Assembly (NCBI GenBank): GCA_937897615.1
Contig: CALCNO010000180.1
Location: forward strand, 1 to 48,312
DNA from: an uncultured Anaerolineaceae bacterium
GTDB taxonomy: Bacteria; Chloroflexota; Anaerolineae; Anaerolineales; Anaerolineaceae
Direction: 5' to 3'
Length of the DNA: 48,312 nucleotides
The notes below the pieces were generated by a model. The model searched no databases. It worked only from the letters and a program-made list of their open reading frames with translations, and was not told the origin of the DNA. Position 1 is the stretch's first letter. Each line of letters opens with the position of its first letter. A program made the translations under genes and the position numbers. Below, in pieces: positions 16,575-25,069 of this stretch.

Positions 16575-19500
16575 TGCAGAAACTGGTACGCGTTTTTGGG
16601 GGCGACCCGCACAAAAAAGAAGTTGAATCCCTTTCCCTTGTAGTAGACGACATCAACAAGCTGGAAAGTGAATATGAAGCACTCTCCGATGCGGAACTCC
16701 GCGGCAAAACGGCTGAGTTCCGCCAGCGGCTTGAAGAAGACGAGAGCCTGGACGACCTGCTGCCAGAGGCGTTTGCGGCAGTACGCGAGGCCAGCAAGCG
16801 CACCATTGGCTTGCGCCATTACGACATTCAAATGATCGGCGGCATGACGCTGCACTCCGGCAAGATTGCCGAGATGCGCACCGGCGAAGGTAAAACTTTA
16901 GTGGCTACCCTGCCCGTTTACCTTAACGCCCTCACCGGACGCGGGGTTCATGTGGTAACAGTGAATGATTACCTGGCGCGCCGCGACGCGCGCTGGATGT
17001 TCCCCATCTACAATGCGCTTGGAATGTCGGTAGGGGTGCTGCAAATGGCCAGCCGCACCGAAAACGGCCTCAAAGCCTTTGTGGTGGACCTGGACAAGCC
17101 CAACGCCCGCGAAGACCTGCACCAACTGGCGCTGGTCAACCGGGCAGAGGCCTACCGCGCCGACATCGTTTACGGCACCAACAGCGAGTTTGGTTTTGAC
17201 TATCTGCGCGATAACCTGACCATGTCTCTGGCAGAACGCGTGCAACGCGGTCATTACTACGCCATCGTGGATGAGGTGGACAACATCCTCATTGATGAAG
17301 CGCGAACGCCTTTGATCATCTCCGGCCCGGCCGCCGACAACTCTGCCGGTTATCAGCAGATGTCTCAGGTGGTGCGAGCGCTTGCCCCCGAAGATTATGA
17401 GATCAACGAAAAAGACCGCCAGGTATCGCTCACCGAGGCGGGTGAGGTGCATGTTTCGGAGATCCTCGGCGAACCCCTGCGCGACCCGGAGCGCCCGGAA
17501 GACATCAACCCGCGCCAGGCGCAATTGCAAGGCTACTTGGAACAGGCATTGCGCGCCCAGTATCTGTTTCGCCGCAACAAGGATTACATCGTGCAGGGCG
17601 GCAAAGTCATCATTGTGGATGAATTCACCGGCCGCCTCATGCCCGGCAGGCGCTGGAGCGAAGGCTTGCACCAGGCCGTTGAAGCCAAGGAAGGCGTCAA
17701 GATCGAGGCGGAAAACGTCACCTACGCCACCATCACCATCCAAAATTACTTCCGCATGTACGATAAGTTGGCCGGCATGACCGGTACTGCCCTCACGGAG
17801 GCGGAAGAGTTTGCCAAGATCTACAAGCTGGAAGTGCTGCCCATTCCAATGAACCTGGAATACCTGGCTTCGCGGGAGAACTCGCCTTTGACCATCGTAG
17901 AGACAAAGGACGAAGAAAAGTATGCCCTCCAGTATTATGCCCGGCACGACGACCCGCAAAAAGCTCCCGTCTTCTGGCGCCGGCAGGACTTCCCGGATAT
18001 GGTTTACCGCACCGAGGAAGGCAAACTGCGCGCCATCACCCGCGAGGTGCTGCACTATTACGCCATCGGACGGCCGCAGCTTATCGGCACCACTTCCGTG
18101 GAACATTCCGAGCGGCTTTCTCTGCGCCTGGGCGCAGAATCGCTGCGCCGCCTGGCCCAAACCCTGATCATCCGCGATGCCTGGCTGGAAAAGTTCGACA
18201 AAAGCATGGAACAGGAAATTGAGGAACTCCAGTTCCTCAATAAACCGCTGCCCGACCTCAACATCGGCGAAATGCGCCCGGTGGCGCGCGAGGCCGGTTT
18301 AACCTCCACCAATCCGGAAGACCCGGAAAATCTCAACAGGCTGGTGGGCATTCTCAAGCTGAACGATTCCCACGCGCAGCGCATTCTGGCTGCCATCCAG
18401 GGGGGCATCCCGCATCAGGTGCTCAACGCCCGCAAGCACGACGAGGAATCCCAGATCATTGCGCGCGCCGGGGCATTTGGCGCAGTCACCATCGCCACCA
18501 ACATGGCCGGCCGTGGTGTGGATATCAAGCTGGGCGGCGAACTGAGCGAAGAGGTGCTGGCGGATGTGATCCGCGTGCTGGAACGCTCTCGGCAGCCCGA
18601 TCCTTATGGCATGTCAAACGATACGCGGCTTGAAATCCTCAAGACTCTCGACGAAGACCAGATCGGCATTTACGAAGAATCGGTCAAAACTTTCTTTGAG
18701 CACTTTGAGAATATGGCAAAGGTGCGCGAGCTTGGCGGCCTGCACGTCATTGGCTCTGAACGCCATGAGGCCCGCCGTATTGACAATCAGCTGCGTGGTC
18801 GCGCCGCCCGCCAGGGCGACCCCGGTTCCTCGCGCTTTTACCTTTCCCTTGAAGATGAACTAATGCGCCTCTTTGGCGGCGTGCAGATGGAAGCCCTGAT
18901 GGGCCGGCTCAAGGTGGACCCCAGCCTGCCCATCGAAAGCGGCCTGCTGGGTCGCATGGTAGAGCAGGCGCAGGAGCGCGTGGAAGGCAACAACTTTGAC
19001 GTGCGCAAGCACCTGCTGGAATACGATGACGTGCTTAACTCGCAGAGGAACCGCATCTACGCCGAACGCGACCGTGCCTTCACCAAGCCCGACCTGCACG
19101 AGGATGTGATCGAACTGCTACGCACCGAACTCAACGAGCGCATCCCCAAAGCCCTTGCCGATGAAGAGGGTCCGTGGAAACTGCTGGCTTACCTTGACCA
19201 GGTGCAGCCCACCATGATCTTTGAGCAGGAAGGCGTGCGCTCGCCCTCTTACACCATTCAGCTGCTGGTGGACAGCCTGTCGGAACAGGCCGGCGAGGGC
19301 GCCGCTGAAGAGGAACTCAAGGATGCGTTGCTTAAAATCGCCCGCGAAACCCTGGAGGCAGAAACCGAACACTTGTTGAAGAGTGTGCGCGCTTTGCTTG
19401 AAAAAACGGAAGATACCGCCGACCAGGTCACCCGGGACCGCCTGGATGCCCTGGATAATTACTTCGAGGGGCTGGGCATGGGCGAGGAAGAAGGCCAACC

Positions 19501-20608
19501 CGTGCGCCGCCCGCAGGAGATTCTGGAAGAGATCGGCGGGCTGATGAGCACGCCGCTGCGCCTGTCCTCAGAGGAACTGCGCAAGCTGCCCGAGGGTGAC
19601 CGGGATGCCAAAGAGGCACTAGCGGAACAGGTGTCCAAAACGGTCAAATCCCTGGCCATCACGCGCACCATTTATGCCATTGAGATGCGCCTGGACGAAA
19701 GCCTGAACATGCGCCCGGCACAGTTGATCGACCTGGAGTGGGACGAGATCAACGACGGTCTCTTCCGCGCAGTTGAATCAATCCTGGATACCCGCACAGA
19801 CAGCCTGCTGGCAGCCAACGGACTGATCCCGCAGAATATCGACAACGCGCTGGCGCGCACCCGCGACCTGGAGCCGGAAGACAGTGCTGTTGACTTGCTT
19901 ATTGCCATGTCCAACGGCAGCCGCATGGCCATTGACCCGCGCACTCATCAAAAAGTGATGCGCAACGTGCGCATCTTGAACTACATTTACCTGGCCGCCA
20001 GAAAGATCCAGGACACGCCGGTCAAAGAGATCACCGCCAACATTCTGGAACACCTGGAAGAAACCCGCCAGCGCCTGGAAGAGGTATGGGGCAAAATAGA
20101 GTTTGAACGCTTCCGCCTTGCTGGGGTTCCCCTGGCGCAGTTGGACCAAAAGCTCAAAGATGCTCTTGAAGAAGAGTATGACGAGAATGAGTTTTCACAA
20201 CTGCTCGGCAAACACCCGGAAGAATTGAGCGAGGAGCAGCAGGAAACCCTTGCAATGGTTCTCGGCCAGCGCATCCAGAACGAAATCTACCGTCACATTC
20301 TGGTGAGTGTCTTCTCCGAGCACTGGGTGGAATACCTGACCAAGGTGGACGCCCTGCGCGTTTCCATCGGCATGGAGGCCTTTGCCCAGCGCGACCCGCT
20401 TGTGCAATACAAGAGCGAAGCCGCCGGCATGTTCAAGGAACTCCTCAGCGACATCCGTGCCGGCGTCATCAGCAAGATGTTCCTCTTCCAGCCCAAGCGC
20501 GCCGGGGCAGCGGTTGAAAAAACGAACATGCCACAGACCGCAGCAACTGTCGCTCAAACCGCTCCACAGGCACAAGGCAGCAACAAAAAGAAGAGAAAGC
20601 GCCATTAA
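16568..20608 (+). CDS. secA: Preprotein translocase subunit SecA, unusually long
   Basis: Motor ATPase of the Sec export channel. In order: Walker A MRTGEGKTL (about 103-111), Walker B region AIVDEVDNILIDEARTP, preprotein-crosslinking domain, VDEFTGRLMPGRRWSEGLHQA, second nucleotide fold with TIATNMAGRGVDIKLGG and GSERHEARRIDNQLRGRAARQGDPGSSRFYLS, LLEYDDVLNSQR, and the scaffold/wing end with HWVEYLTKVDALR and QRDPLVQYKSEA. At 1346 residues it is far above the usual 800-950. The extra lies at about 520-610 in the second nucleotide fold and about 850-1240 between LLEYDDV and HWVEYL. The C terminus is KKKRKRH and lacks the zinc-binding SEC-C motif. ATG 16568 sits five bases after AGAGGTG. Confidence 0.97.
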   Translation: MVLQKLVRVFGGDPHKKEVESLSLVVDDINKLESEYEALSDAELRGKTAEFRQRLEEDESLDDLLPEAFAAVREASKRTIGLRHYDIQMIGGMTLHSGKIAEMRTGEGKTLVATLPVYLNALTGRGVHVVTVNDYLARRDARWMFPIYNALGMSVGVLQMASRTENGLKAFVVDLDKPNAREDLHQLALVNRAEAYRADIVYGTNSEFGFDYLRDNLTMSLAERVQRGHYYAIVDEVDNILIDEARTPLIISGPAADNSAGYQQMSQVVRALAPEDYEINEKDRQVSLTEAGEVHVSEILGEPLRDPERPEDINPRQAQLQGYLEQALRAQYLFRRNKDYIVQGGKVIIVDEFTGRLMPGRRWSEGLHQAVEAKEGVKIEAENVTYATITIQNYFRMYDKLAGMTGTALTEAEEFAKIYKLEVLPIPMNLEYLASRENSPLTIVETKDEEKYALQYYARHDDPQKAPVFWRRQDFPDMVYRTEEGKLRAITREVLHYYAIGRPQLIGTTSVEHSERLSLRLGAESLRRLAQTLIIRDAWLEKFDKSMEQEIEELQFLNKPLPDLNIGEMRPVAREAGLTSTNPEDPENLNRLVGILKLNDSHAQRILAAIQGGIPHQVLNARKHDEESQIIARAGAFGAVTIATNMAGRGVDIKLGGELSEEVLADVIRVLERSRQPDPYGMSNDTRLEILKTLDEDQIGIYEESVKTFFEHFENMAKVRELGGLHVIGSERHEARRIDNQLRGRAARQGDPGSSRFYLSLEDELMRLFGGVQMEALMGRLKVDPSLPIESGLLGRMVEQAQERVEGNNFDVRKHLLEYDDVLNSQRNRIYAERDRAFTKPDLHEDVIELLRTELNERIPKALADEEGPWKLLAYLDQVQPTMIFEQEGVRSPSYTIQLLVDSLSEQAGEGAAEEELKDALLKIARETLEAETEHLLKSVRALLEKTEDTADQVTRDRLDALDNYFEGLGMGEEEGQPVRRPQEILEEIGGLMSTPLRLSSEELRKLPEGDRDAKEALAEQVSKTVKSLAITRTIYAIEMRLDESLNMRPAQLIDLEWDEINDGLFRAVESILDTRTDSLLAANGLIPQNIDNALARTRDLEPEDSAVDLLIAMSNGSRMAIDPRTHQKVMRNVRILNYIYLAARKIQDTPVKEITANILEHLEETRQRLEEVWGKIEFERFRLAGVPLAQLDQKLKDALEEEYDENEFSQLLGKHPEELSEEQQETLAMVLGQRIQNEIYRHILVSVFSEHWVEYLTKVDALRVSIGMEAFAQRDPLVQYKSEAAGMFKELLSDIRAGVISKMFLFQPKRAGAAVEKTNMPQTAATVAQTAPQAQGSNKKKRKRH

Positions 20609-20620
20609 TCCGCACCCGCC

Positions 20621-20651
20621 TTGAAATTTCTGCGTATTAATGATGTATAAT
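20621..20651 (+). promoter_or_regulatory. Promoter of rpsA
   Basis: TTGAAA (20621-20626) and TATAAT (20646-20651) with 19 bases between, 12 bases beyond the secA stop. The start would fall near 20658, inside the 5' arm of the leader hairpin. Confidence 0.55.
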
Positions 20652-20653
20652 AA

Positions 20654-20699
20654 AAAATCTATATGGCCCATCGCGGTGAAAAAACCGCGAATAGATTTT
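20654..20699 (+). promoter_or_regulatory. Two-tier hairpin in the rpsA leader
   Basis: AAAATCTAT (20654-20662) pairs with ATAGATTTT (20691-20699), and TCGCGGT (20671-20677) with ACCGCGA (20684-20690) around a six-base loop; eight unpaired bases lie on one side between the two stems. It may serve as the secA terminator, as an rpsA leader structure, or both. Confidence 0.55.
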
Positions 20700-20744
20700 G
20701 CATTGTTTAAGGGCTAATCCTATCCGTCGGAGTACACAGATCGT

Positions 20745-21974
20745 ATGGACCAAACCGAAGCCAACCAAGCATCACCCGAGAAAAATCAGGTCGACAATAA
20801 CAATATGGCCTCCCTGCTGGAGTCGGAAGGATTGGCGATAGACTTTCCCAACCAGGGCGAAATTCGCAAGGGTGTGGTTGCCAGTGTAACTCCCGGCCAG
20901 ATCCTGGTCAGTGTGGGCACCAAATCTGAAGGGATCATTACAGGCAAGGAATATGAGCTGATCCCCAGCGATGAACTGGCAAATCTGAAGATCGGGCAGG
21001 AAATCCCTGTTTACGTTGTCAATCCGGAAGATTCCAATGGGAATCTCGTGCTCTCCTATATGCGCGCCCGCGAAGAAGAAGGCTGGGCGATTGTTGAGAA
21101 CATGGTTGCCAAAAAGGAGTCCTATCACAGTTCGATCATCGGCTTCAACAAGGGCGGCCTCATCGTCCCCGTGGGCGGGCTGCGCGGATTTGTTCCCTCC
21201 TCGCAGATCAGCTTTAGCCGCCGCTCCAGCATGACCGGCGACACCCCTGAGCAGCGCTGGAGCAAGATGGTTGGGCAGGAAATCGACGTAGTCGTCATCG
21301 AAGTCGACCGCGAACGCCGCCGCCTGATCCTCTCAGAGCGACAGGCCAGCAGCGAATCCCGCGATTCTGTCAAAGACCGCGTGATCGACGAGCTAAAAGA
21401 GGGTCAGGTGTATTCTGGCCGCGTGACCAGCCTGGCTGATTTTGGCGTGTTTGTCAACGTCAACGGCGCCGATGGCCTGGTGCACCTTTCCGAGATCTCC
21501 TGGGATCGCGTTCAGCACCCCAGCGAAGTACTCAAGGTCGGGCAGGAAGTGAAAGTGAAAGTGATCGCCATTGACCGCGAGAAACGACGCATCGGCCTTT
21601 CCATCCGCCAGCTTCTCTCTGACCCCTGGGAAAAGAGAGCCGCTGCTTTCCAGGAAGGCCAGTTGGTTGAGGGAACCATTACCCGCCTCACCAAGTTCGG
21701 CGCTTTTGCCCGCCTCACCGATGACATTGAGGGTCTGATCCATATTTCAGAGATCAGCGAAAAACGCATCGAGCACCCGCGCGAAGTGCTCAAGGAAGGC
21801 GATACCTACACCCTGCGCGTGCTCAAGATCGATAACGCCAATCATCGCATCGGCCTCAGCCTGCGCCGCGTGGATTCAATGGCCTATGCCGATATGGATT
21901 GGCAGAGCCTTGAGGGAATCCTTTCCAGCGACGATAAAAACTCCGCCGAAGCCGAAGACGATTCCAAGAAGTAA
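20745..21974 (+). CDS. rpsA: S1 RNA-binding domain protein (30S ribosomal protein S1 type)
   Basis: Binds mRNA on the small ribosomal subunit and helps initiate translation. The 409 residues hold four S1 repeats, at about 38-105, 124-198, 219-288 and 304-375; the last two are the best kept (GRVTSLADFGVFVNV...GLVHLSEIS and GTITRLTKFGAFARL...GLIHISEIS). Four-repeat forms are usual for Gram-positive and Chloroflexi S1, against six in E. coli. An acidic tail ends the chain. ATG 20745 has GGAG 12 bases upstream; Met 21 is a less likely start. A terminator follows. Confidence 0.93.
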   Translation: MDQTEANQASPEKNQVDNNNMASLLESEGLAIDFPNQGEIRKGVVASVTPGQILVSVGTKSEGIITGKEYELIPSDELANLKIGQEIPVYVVNPEDSNGNLVLSYMRAREEEGWAIVENMVAKKESYHSSIIGFNKGGLIVPVGGLRGFVPSSQISFSRRSSMTGDTPEQRWSKMVGQEIDVVVIEVDRERRRLILSERQASSESRDSVKDRVIDELKEGQVYSGRVTSLADFGVFVNVNGADGLVHLSEISWDRVQHPSEVLKVGQEVKVKVIAIDREKRRIGLSIRQLLSDPWEKRAAAFQEGQLVEGTITRLTKFGAFARLTDDIEGLIHISEISEKRIEHPREVLKEGDTYTLRVLKIDNANHRIGLSLRRVDSMAYADMDWQSLEGILSSDDKNSAEAEDDSKK

Positions 21975-21990
21975 ATAGCCCAAAATAGAG

Positions 21991-22021
21991 GAGCGCTCCG
22001 GAGACGGTGCGCTCTTTTTTT
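21991..22021 (+). terminator. Intrinsic terminator of rpsA
   Basis: GAGCGC (21991-21996) pairs with GCGCTC (22009-22014), CCG with CGG inside around a GAGA loop, then seven Ts. It ends 11 bases before the next start codon. Confidence 0.9.
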
Positions 22022-22032
22022 CTCTCAAACCT

Positions 22033-23124
22033 ATGCCCCTACTGATCGATGCTCACCAGGATATTGCCTACAACGCGCTGACTTTCAAGCGCGATATTTG
22101 CGCTTCGGCGTTTGAAATTCGCCGCCAGGAAGCCGGAACGATGATTCCAACTTGGAATGAGGGCGAAGCCACAGTGGGCTGGCCGGAATTCCAGGCTGGC
22201 AAGGTGGCCGTGATCTTCGCCACCATCTGGAATCCCCCGCTTAAATATGTTGACGGCCCCTGGGATACCCTCAACTTTTCAAACACTCAGCAAGCCTCCA
22301 GGCTCGCGCGGCAGCAGTTCGAGTATTATCACCGCCTGGTAGAAGAACACCCGGACAAATTCAGCCTCATCCTCACGCGCGCCGATCTGGAGCGGGTGCT
22401 CAGTCGCTGGCAATCGCCGGATGGCCAGGGCGCCAGGCCGGTAGGATTAATGATCCACATGGAAGGCGCCGAAGGGCTGCGCTCAATGGATGAGTTGCAG
22501 GAGTTCCACGAGCTGGGCCTGCGCCAGGTGGGACCGGTGTGGGCAGGGATGCGCTATTGTGGCGGCACCAAAGAAACACGCCCCTTCGATAAGGAAGGCT
22601 ACGCATTGCTGGACACTATCGCTGCGCTGGGAATGCCGCTGGACATCAGCCACATGAGCGAATCGGCCGCTCTCACTGCACTGGAGCGCTTTAATGGCCC
22701 CGTCCTTGCCAGCCATTCCAACGCGCGCACGCTCCTCAAAGGCCGCAGCGGCGAGCGCCACATGACCGACCAAACCATCAAATTGCTCTTTGAGCGCGAC
22801 GGTTGTGTCGGCGTGTTACCTTACAACAAGTTTTTATCGCCAATTTGGGAACTTTCATCCCCCCTGGGAACGGTTACAATTACCCATGTCATTGAGCAAA
22901 TTGATTATTATTGCCAATTCGCTGGCGATTCCACCCACGTAGGCATCGGTTCAGACCTGGACGGTGCATTCGGATACCCCAACATTCCCTTGGAATTCAA
23001 CACTATCCAGGACTTCCAGAAACTGGCGCCCGCACTGCAGGATCGCGGCTATAATTCTAACGATATTGAGAATATCTTTTGGCTGAACTGGAAAAGACAC
23101 CTGGAGAAAACCCTGCCAAAATGA
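22033..23124 (+). CDS. Membrane dipeptidase-like peptidase, family M19
   Basis: Binuclear-zinc hydrolase of the renal dipeptidase family. Metal-site segments are seen in order: LIDAHQDIAYNAL (usual form DGHxD), MIHMEGAEGL, LDISHMSESA, LASHSNAR and GIGSDLDGAFG. Length of 363 residues fits. No signal peptide, so probably cytoplasmic. ATG 22033 has no SD and lies 11 bases after the T-run of the rpsA terminator, leaving no space for a private promoter; expression must use read-through or an unusual start. The stop overlaps the next start (ATGA). Confidence 0.93.
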   Translation: MPLLIDAHQDIAYNALTFKRDICASAFEIRRQEAGTMIPTWNEGEATVGWPEFQAGKVAVIFATIWNPPLKYVDGPWDTLNFSNTQQASRLARQQFEYYHRLVEEHPDKFSLILTRADLERVLSRWQSPDGQGARPVGLMIHMEGAEGLRSMDELQEFHELGLRQVGPVWAGMRYCGGTKETRPFDKEGYALLDTIAALGMPLDISHMSESAALTALERFNGPVLASHSNARTLLKGRSGERHMTDQTIKLLFERDGCVGVLPYNKFLSPIWELSSPLGTVTITHVIEQIDYYCQFAGDSTHVGIGSDLDGAFGYPNIPLEFNTIQDFQKLAPALQDRGYNSNDIENIFWLNWKRHLEKTLPK

Positions 23125-23630
23125 ACGAACCGCAAAAACCCGTTGCGCCAACGATCAATCCGTCCGATATTACCATGCCGGACTTTCCCTTACCCAGGGT
23201 GCGTATCCGCATCGCCCTCTTTGGGATACTTTTTGGCTTTTTTGTGCTGATACTCGGCGCCCGGCCCTCGTGGTTTGGGGTAGATCGCAGTCCGGTGGTG
23301 GGGTTTGTGCAAATCGCCGTAATGCTAATCGGACTGGCAATCATCTGCATCAGCGGTTACTCGGTTGTTCATGCCCTGTGGCGCCGGCGCCAGCCTTCCA
23401 TCTCGGCAGATATTGGCCTGCGGCTGGTGAGTACCGGCTATGTTGTCGTTTTATTCTCGGGCATGGCGGATGTACTGGGAATCGGTTCTCATCCGCTGCC
23501 AGGCTTGCCTGTCTTTGGTATTTGGCAGGCACGCGGCATGGAGATCGGCCTGGCAGTGATTGCAATTGGCTTTGTGATGATGTTCCCCTATAAACACAAG
23601 GCCCGGCACGAAATTACCCCAACCCCATAA
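23121..23630 (+). CDS. Hypothetical four-span membrane protein
   Basis: A 169-residue protein with hydrophobic segments at about 28-48, 60-82, 98-118 and 132-152, separated by basic loops (HALWRRRQ); not recognised. ATG 23121 overlaps the M19 peptidase stop by four bases, so the two are translationally coupled. Its end overlaps the convergent flavoprotein gene by 17 bases. Confidence 0.75.
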   Translation: MNEPQKPVAPTINPSDITMPDFPLPRVRIRIALFGILFGFFVLILGARPSWFGVDRSPVVGFVQIAVMLIGLAIICISGYSVVHALWRRRQPSISADIGLRLVSTGYVVVLFSGMADVLGIGSHPLPGLPVFGIWQARGMEIGLAVIAIGFVMMFPYKHKARHEITPTP

Positions 23631-24948
23631 CGCGCAGCATTTCTTCGTTTGTACTGAACTTATACTCCTCCAGGCCAAGTTTCTCAGCCTGGAGTTTTTC
23701 TGCGGCAGACAACATGGCAAGATGTTCCTTGCGCACAGAGCGGTAGCCCAATTGTTTAAGTTGTTCTTCAAGCATTGTGTATTCAATCCCGGCGCCCGGG
23801 AGTTTACTCTCTAGATACTGGCTGACGGCTTGGGCCGCGTGAACACCATCCTTGCGAGCGGTACCAACCAAGCCGCTGCTGGGGTTTCGTGACCATCCGG
23901 CCACAAAAATTCCCGGCATATTCACCCCGGTTGCAGGGTCTTCAATTTCAAACGATTCACCATCCACCGGGAATCGCGGTTCCTTTACCTTGTAATATTC
24001 ATTTTGGCTCAACGGCAAACCGAGTTCGTCCAGAATCCGGTCGCCGATGGCAAAGATCACGTTATCCACCTCGATGCGCTGCGTTTTGCCAGTGCCTTTT
24101 GCCGCCACCTGCCCATCTTTGATGACCAACTGATTTTCTTCAATTTCGAGCGCGGCCACATGCCCCTTTCCGTCAGCAAGAATCTGCCTAGGAGAAGAAA
24201 GGAATCTAAAATACAGTGCCGCCTCCCTCAGCCGCGGTTCTGCCCTGGGAAGTGCAGCCAGAATGGCGGCTTTTGCGGCATCAACATCCTGCCCCACCGC
24301 GAGCATATCCGCGGAAACGCGCGCCATTTCTGCATCAAAAGCTGGCTGATCGAGATAGGAAACAATGCTTTCCATTTCCTTGCGATCAAATTTCACTTCA
24401 GCCGGTCCGCGGCGAATCACTGTGGTAATCTGCTCAACCGCAGTGTACCTGGCCAGGAAGTGAGCAATGTCTGCCATCACATTGCCGGCACCGACAATGG
24501 CAACCTTTTTCCCAAAGGGAAACTCCTTTGCGGAATATGGAGGAAGTTTGTTGTAGTGGTAGACCAAATCTTTGGCATGGAACACCCCGTCCAGTTCCTC
24601 ACCAGGCAGATGAAGCGACTTAATCCCCTGCGCTCCGCAAGTGATCAACACCGCCGCAAACCCTAAACCAAAAAGAGCTGGAAGGCTCAGTTCTTTTTCC
24701 CCGCCAATATGCACATTGCCGTAATAATGAACGTTTTCCGAGTCCAGAATTGCATTGAACTGACTGCGCAGGCCATTGCGCAGCCTGTACTTATCGGGAA
24801 AGATGCCGTATTCTGCCAGCCCGCCGGGTTTGATATCGCGGTTGAAAAGAGCAACTCCAAAACCTTTCGCTGCCAGGGCCTCGGCGGCGAACAATCCGGC
24901 AGGCCCGGCCCCGATAATGGCAATCTGCATACTGTTTTGGTTTTTCAT
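23614..24948 (-). CDS. Ferredoxin-NADP+ reductase, adrenodoxin-reductase (FprA) type
   Basis: FAD flavoprotein moving electrons between ferredoxin and NADP(H). The 444 residues start with MQIAIIGAGPAGLFAAEAL (FAD), then GGLAEYGIFPDKYRLRNGL and a second nucleotide fold VAIVGAGNVMADIAHFLAR with IRRGPAEVKFD. The C-terminal GIFVAGWSRNPSSGLVGTARKDG closes the FAD site as in mycobacterial FprA. ATG 24948 has GAGG five bases upstream. With the pyruvate:ferredoxin oxidoreductase of this window it could link reduced ferredoxin to NADPH. A glutamate-synthase small-subunit-like role is the alternative. Confidence 0.9.
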   Translation of the reverse strand: MKNQNSMQIAIIGAGPAGLFAAEALAAKGFGVALFNRDIKPGGLAEYGIFPDKYRLRNGLRSQFNAILDSENVHYYGNVHIGGEKELSLPALFGLGFAAVLITCGAQGIKSLHLPGEELDGVFHAKDLVYHYNKLPPYSAKEFPFGKKVAIVGAGNVMADIAHFLARYTAVEQITTVIRRGPAEVKFDRKEMESIVSYLDQPAFDAEMARVSADMLAVGQDVDAAKAAILAALPRAEPRLREAALYFRFLSSPRQILADGKGHVAALEIEENQLVIKDGQVAAKGTGKTQRIEVDNVIFAIGDRILDELGLPLSQNEYYKVKEPRFPVDGESFEIEDPATGVNMPGIFVAGWSRNPSSGLVGTARKDGVHAAQAVSQYLESKLPGAGIEYTMLEEQLKQLGYRSVRKEHLAMLSAAEKLQAEKLGLEEYKFSTNEEMLRVMGLG

Positions 24949-24994
24949 TAAGTCCTCTGCATGGTATAAATGACAGTCTTTGGAAGCCCGGTTG

Positions 24995-25013
24995 GTCTAT
25001 GATGATTATAGAC
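24995..25013. promoter_or_regulatory. Operator-like palindrome in a divergent gap
   Basis: GTCTAT (24995-25000) and ATAGAC (25008-25013) form a 19-base dyad in the 121-base gap between the flavoprotein and the M16 peptidase genes. It could bind a regulator of either; this is position-based inference. Confidence 0.3.
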
Positions 25014-25069
25014 GATTGGCAAAACCGCCTTATAGTATAGTTAAGGATAACAGAAATTACTGAGGCCAA

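Noticed and set aside
16898..18160. A 420-codon open frame antisense to secA
   Set aside because: Shadow of the secA reading frame; no ribosome site, no family features.
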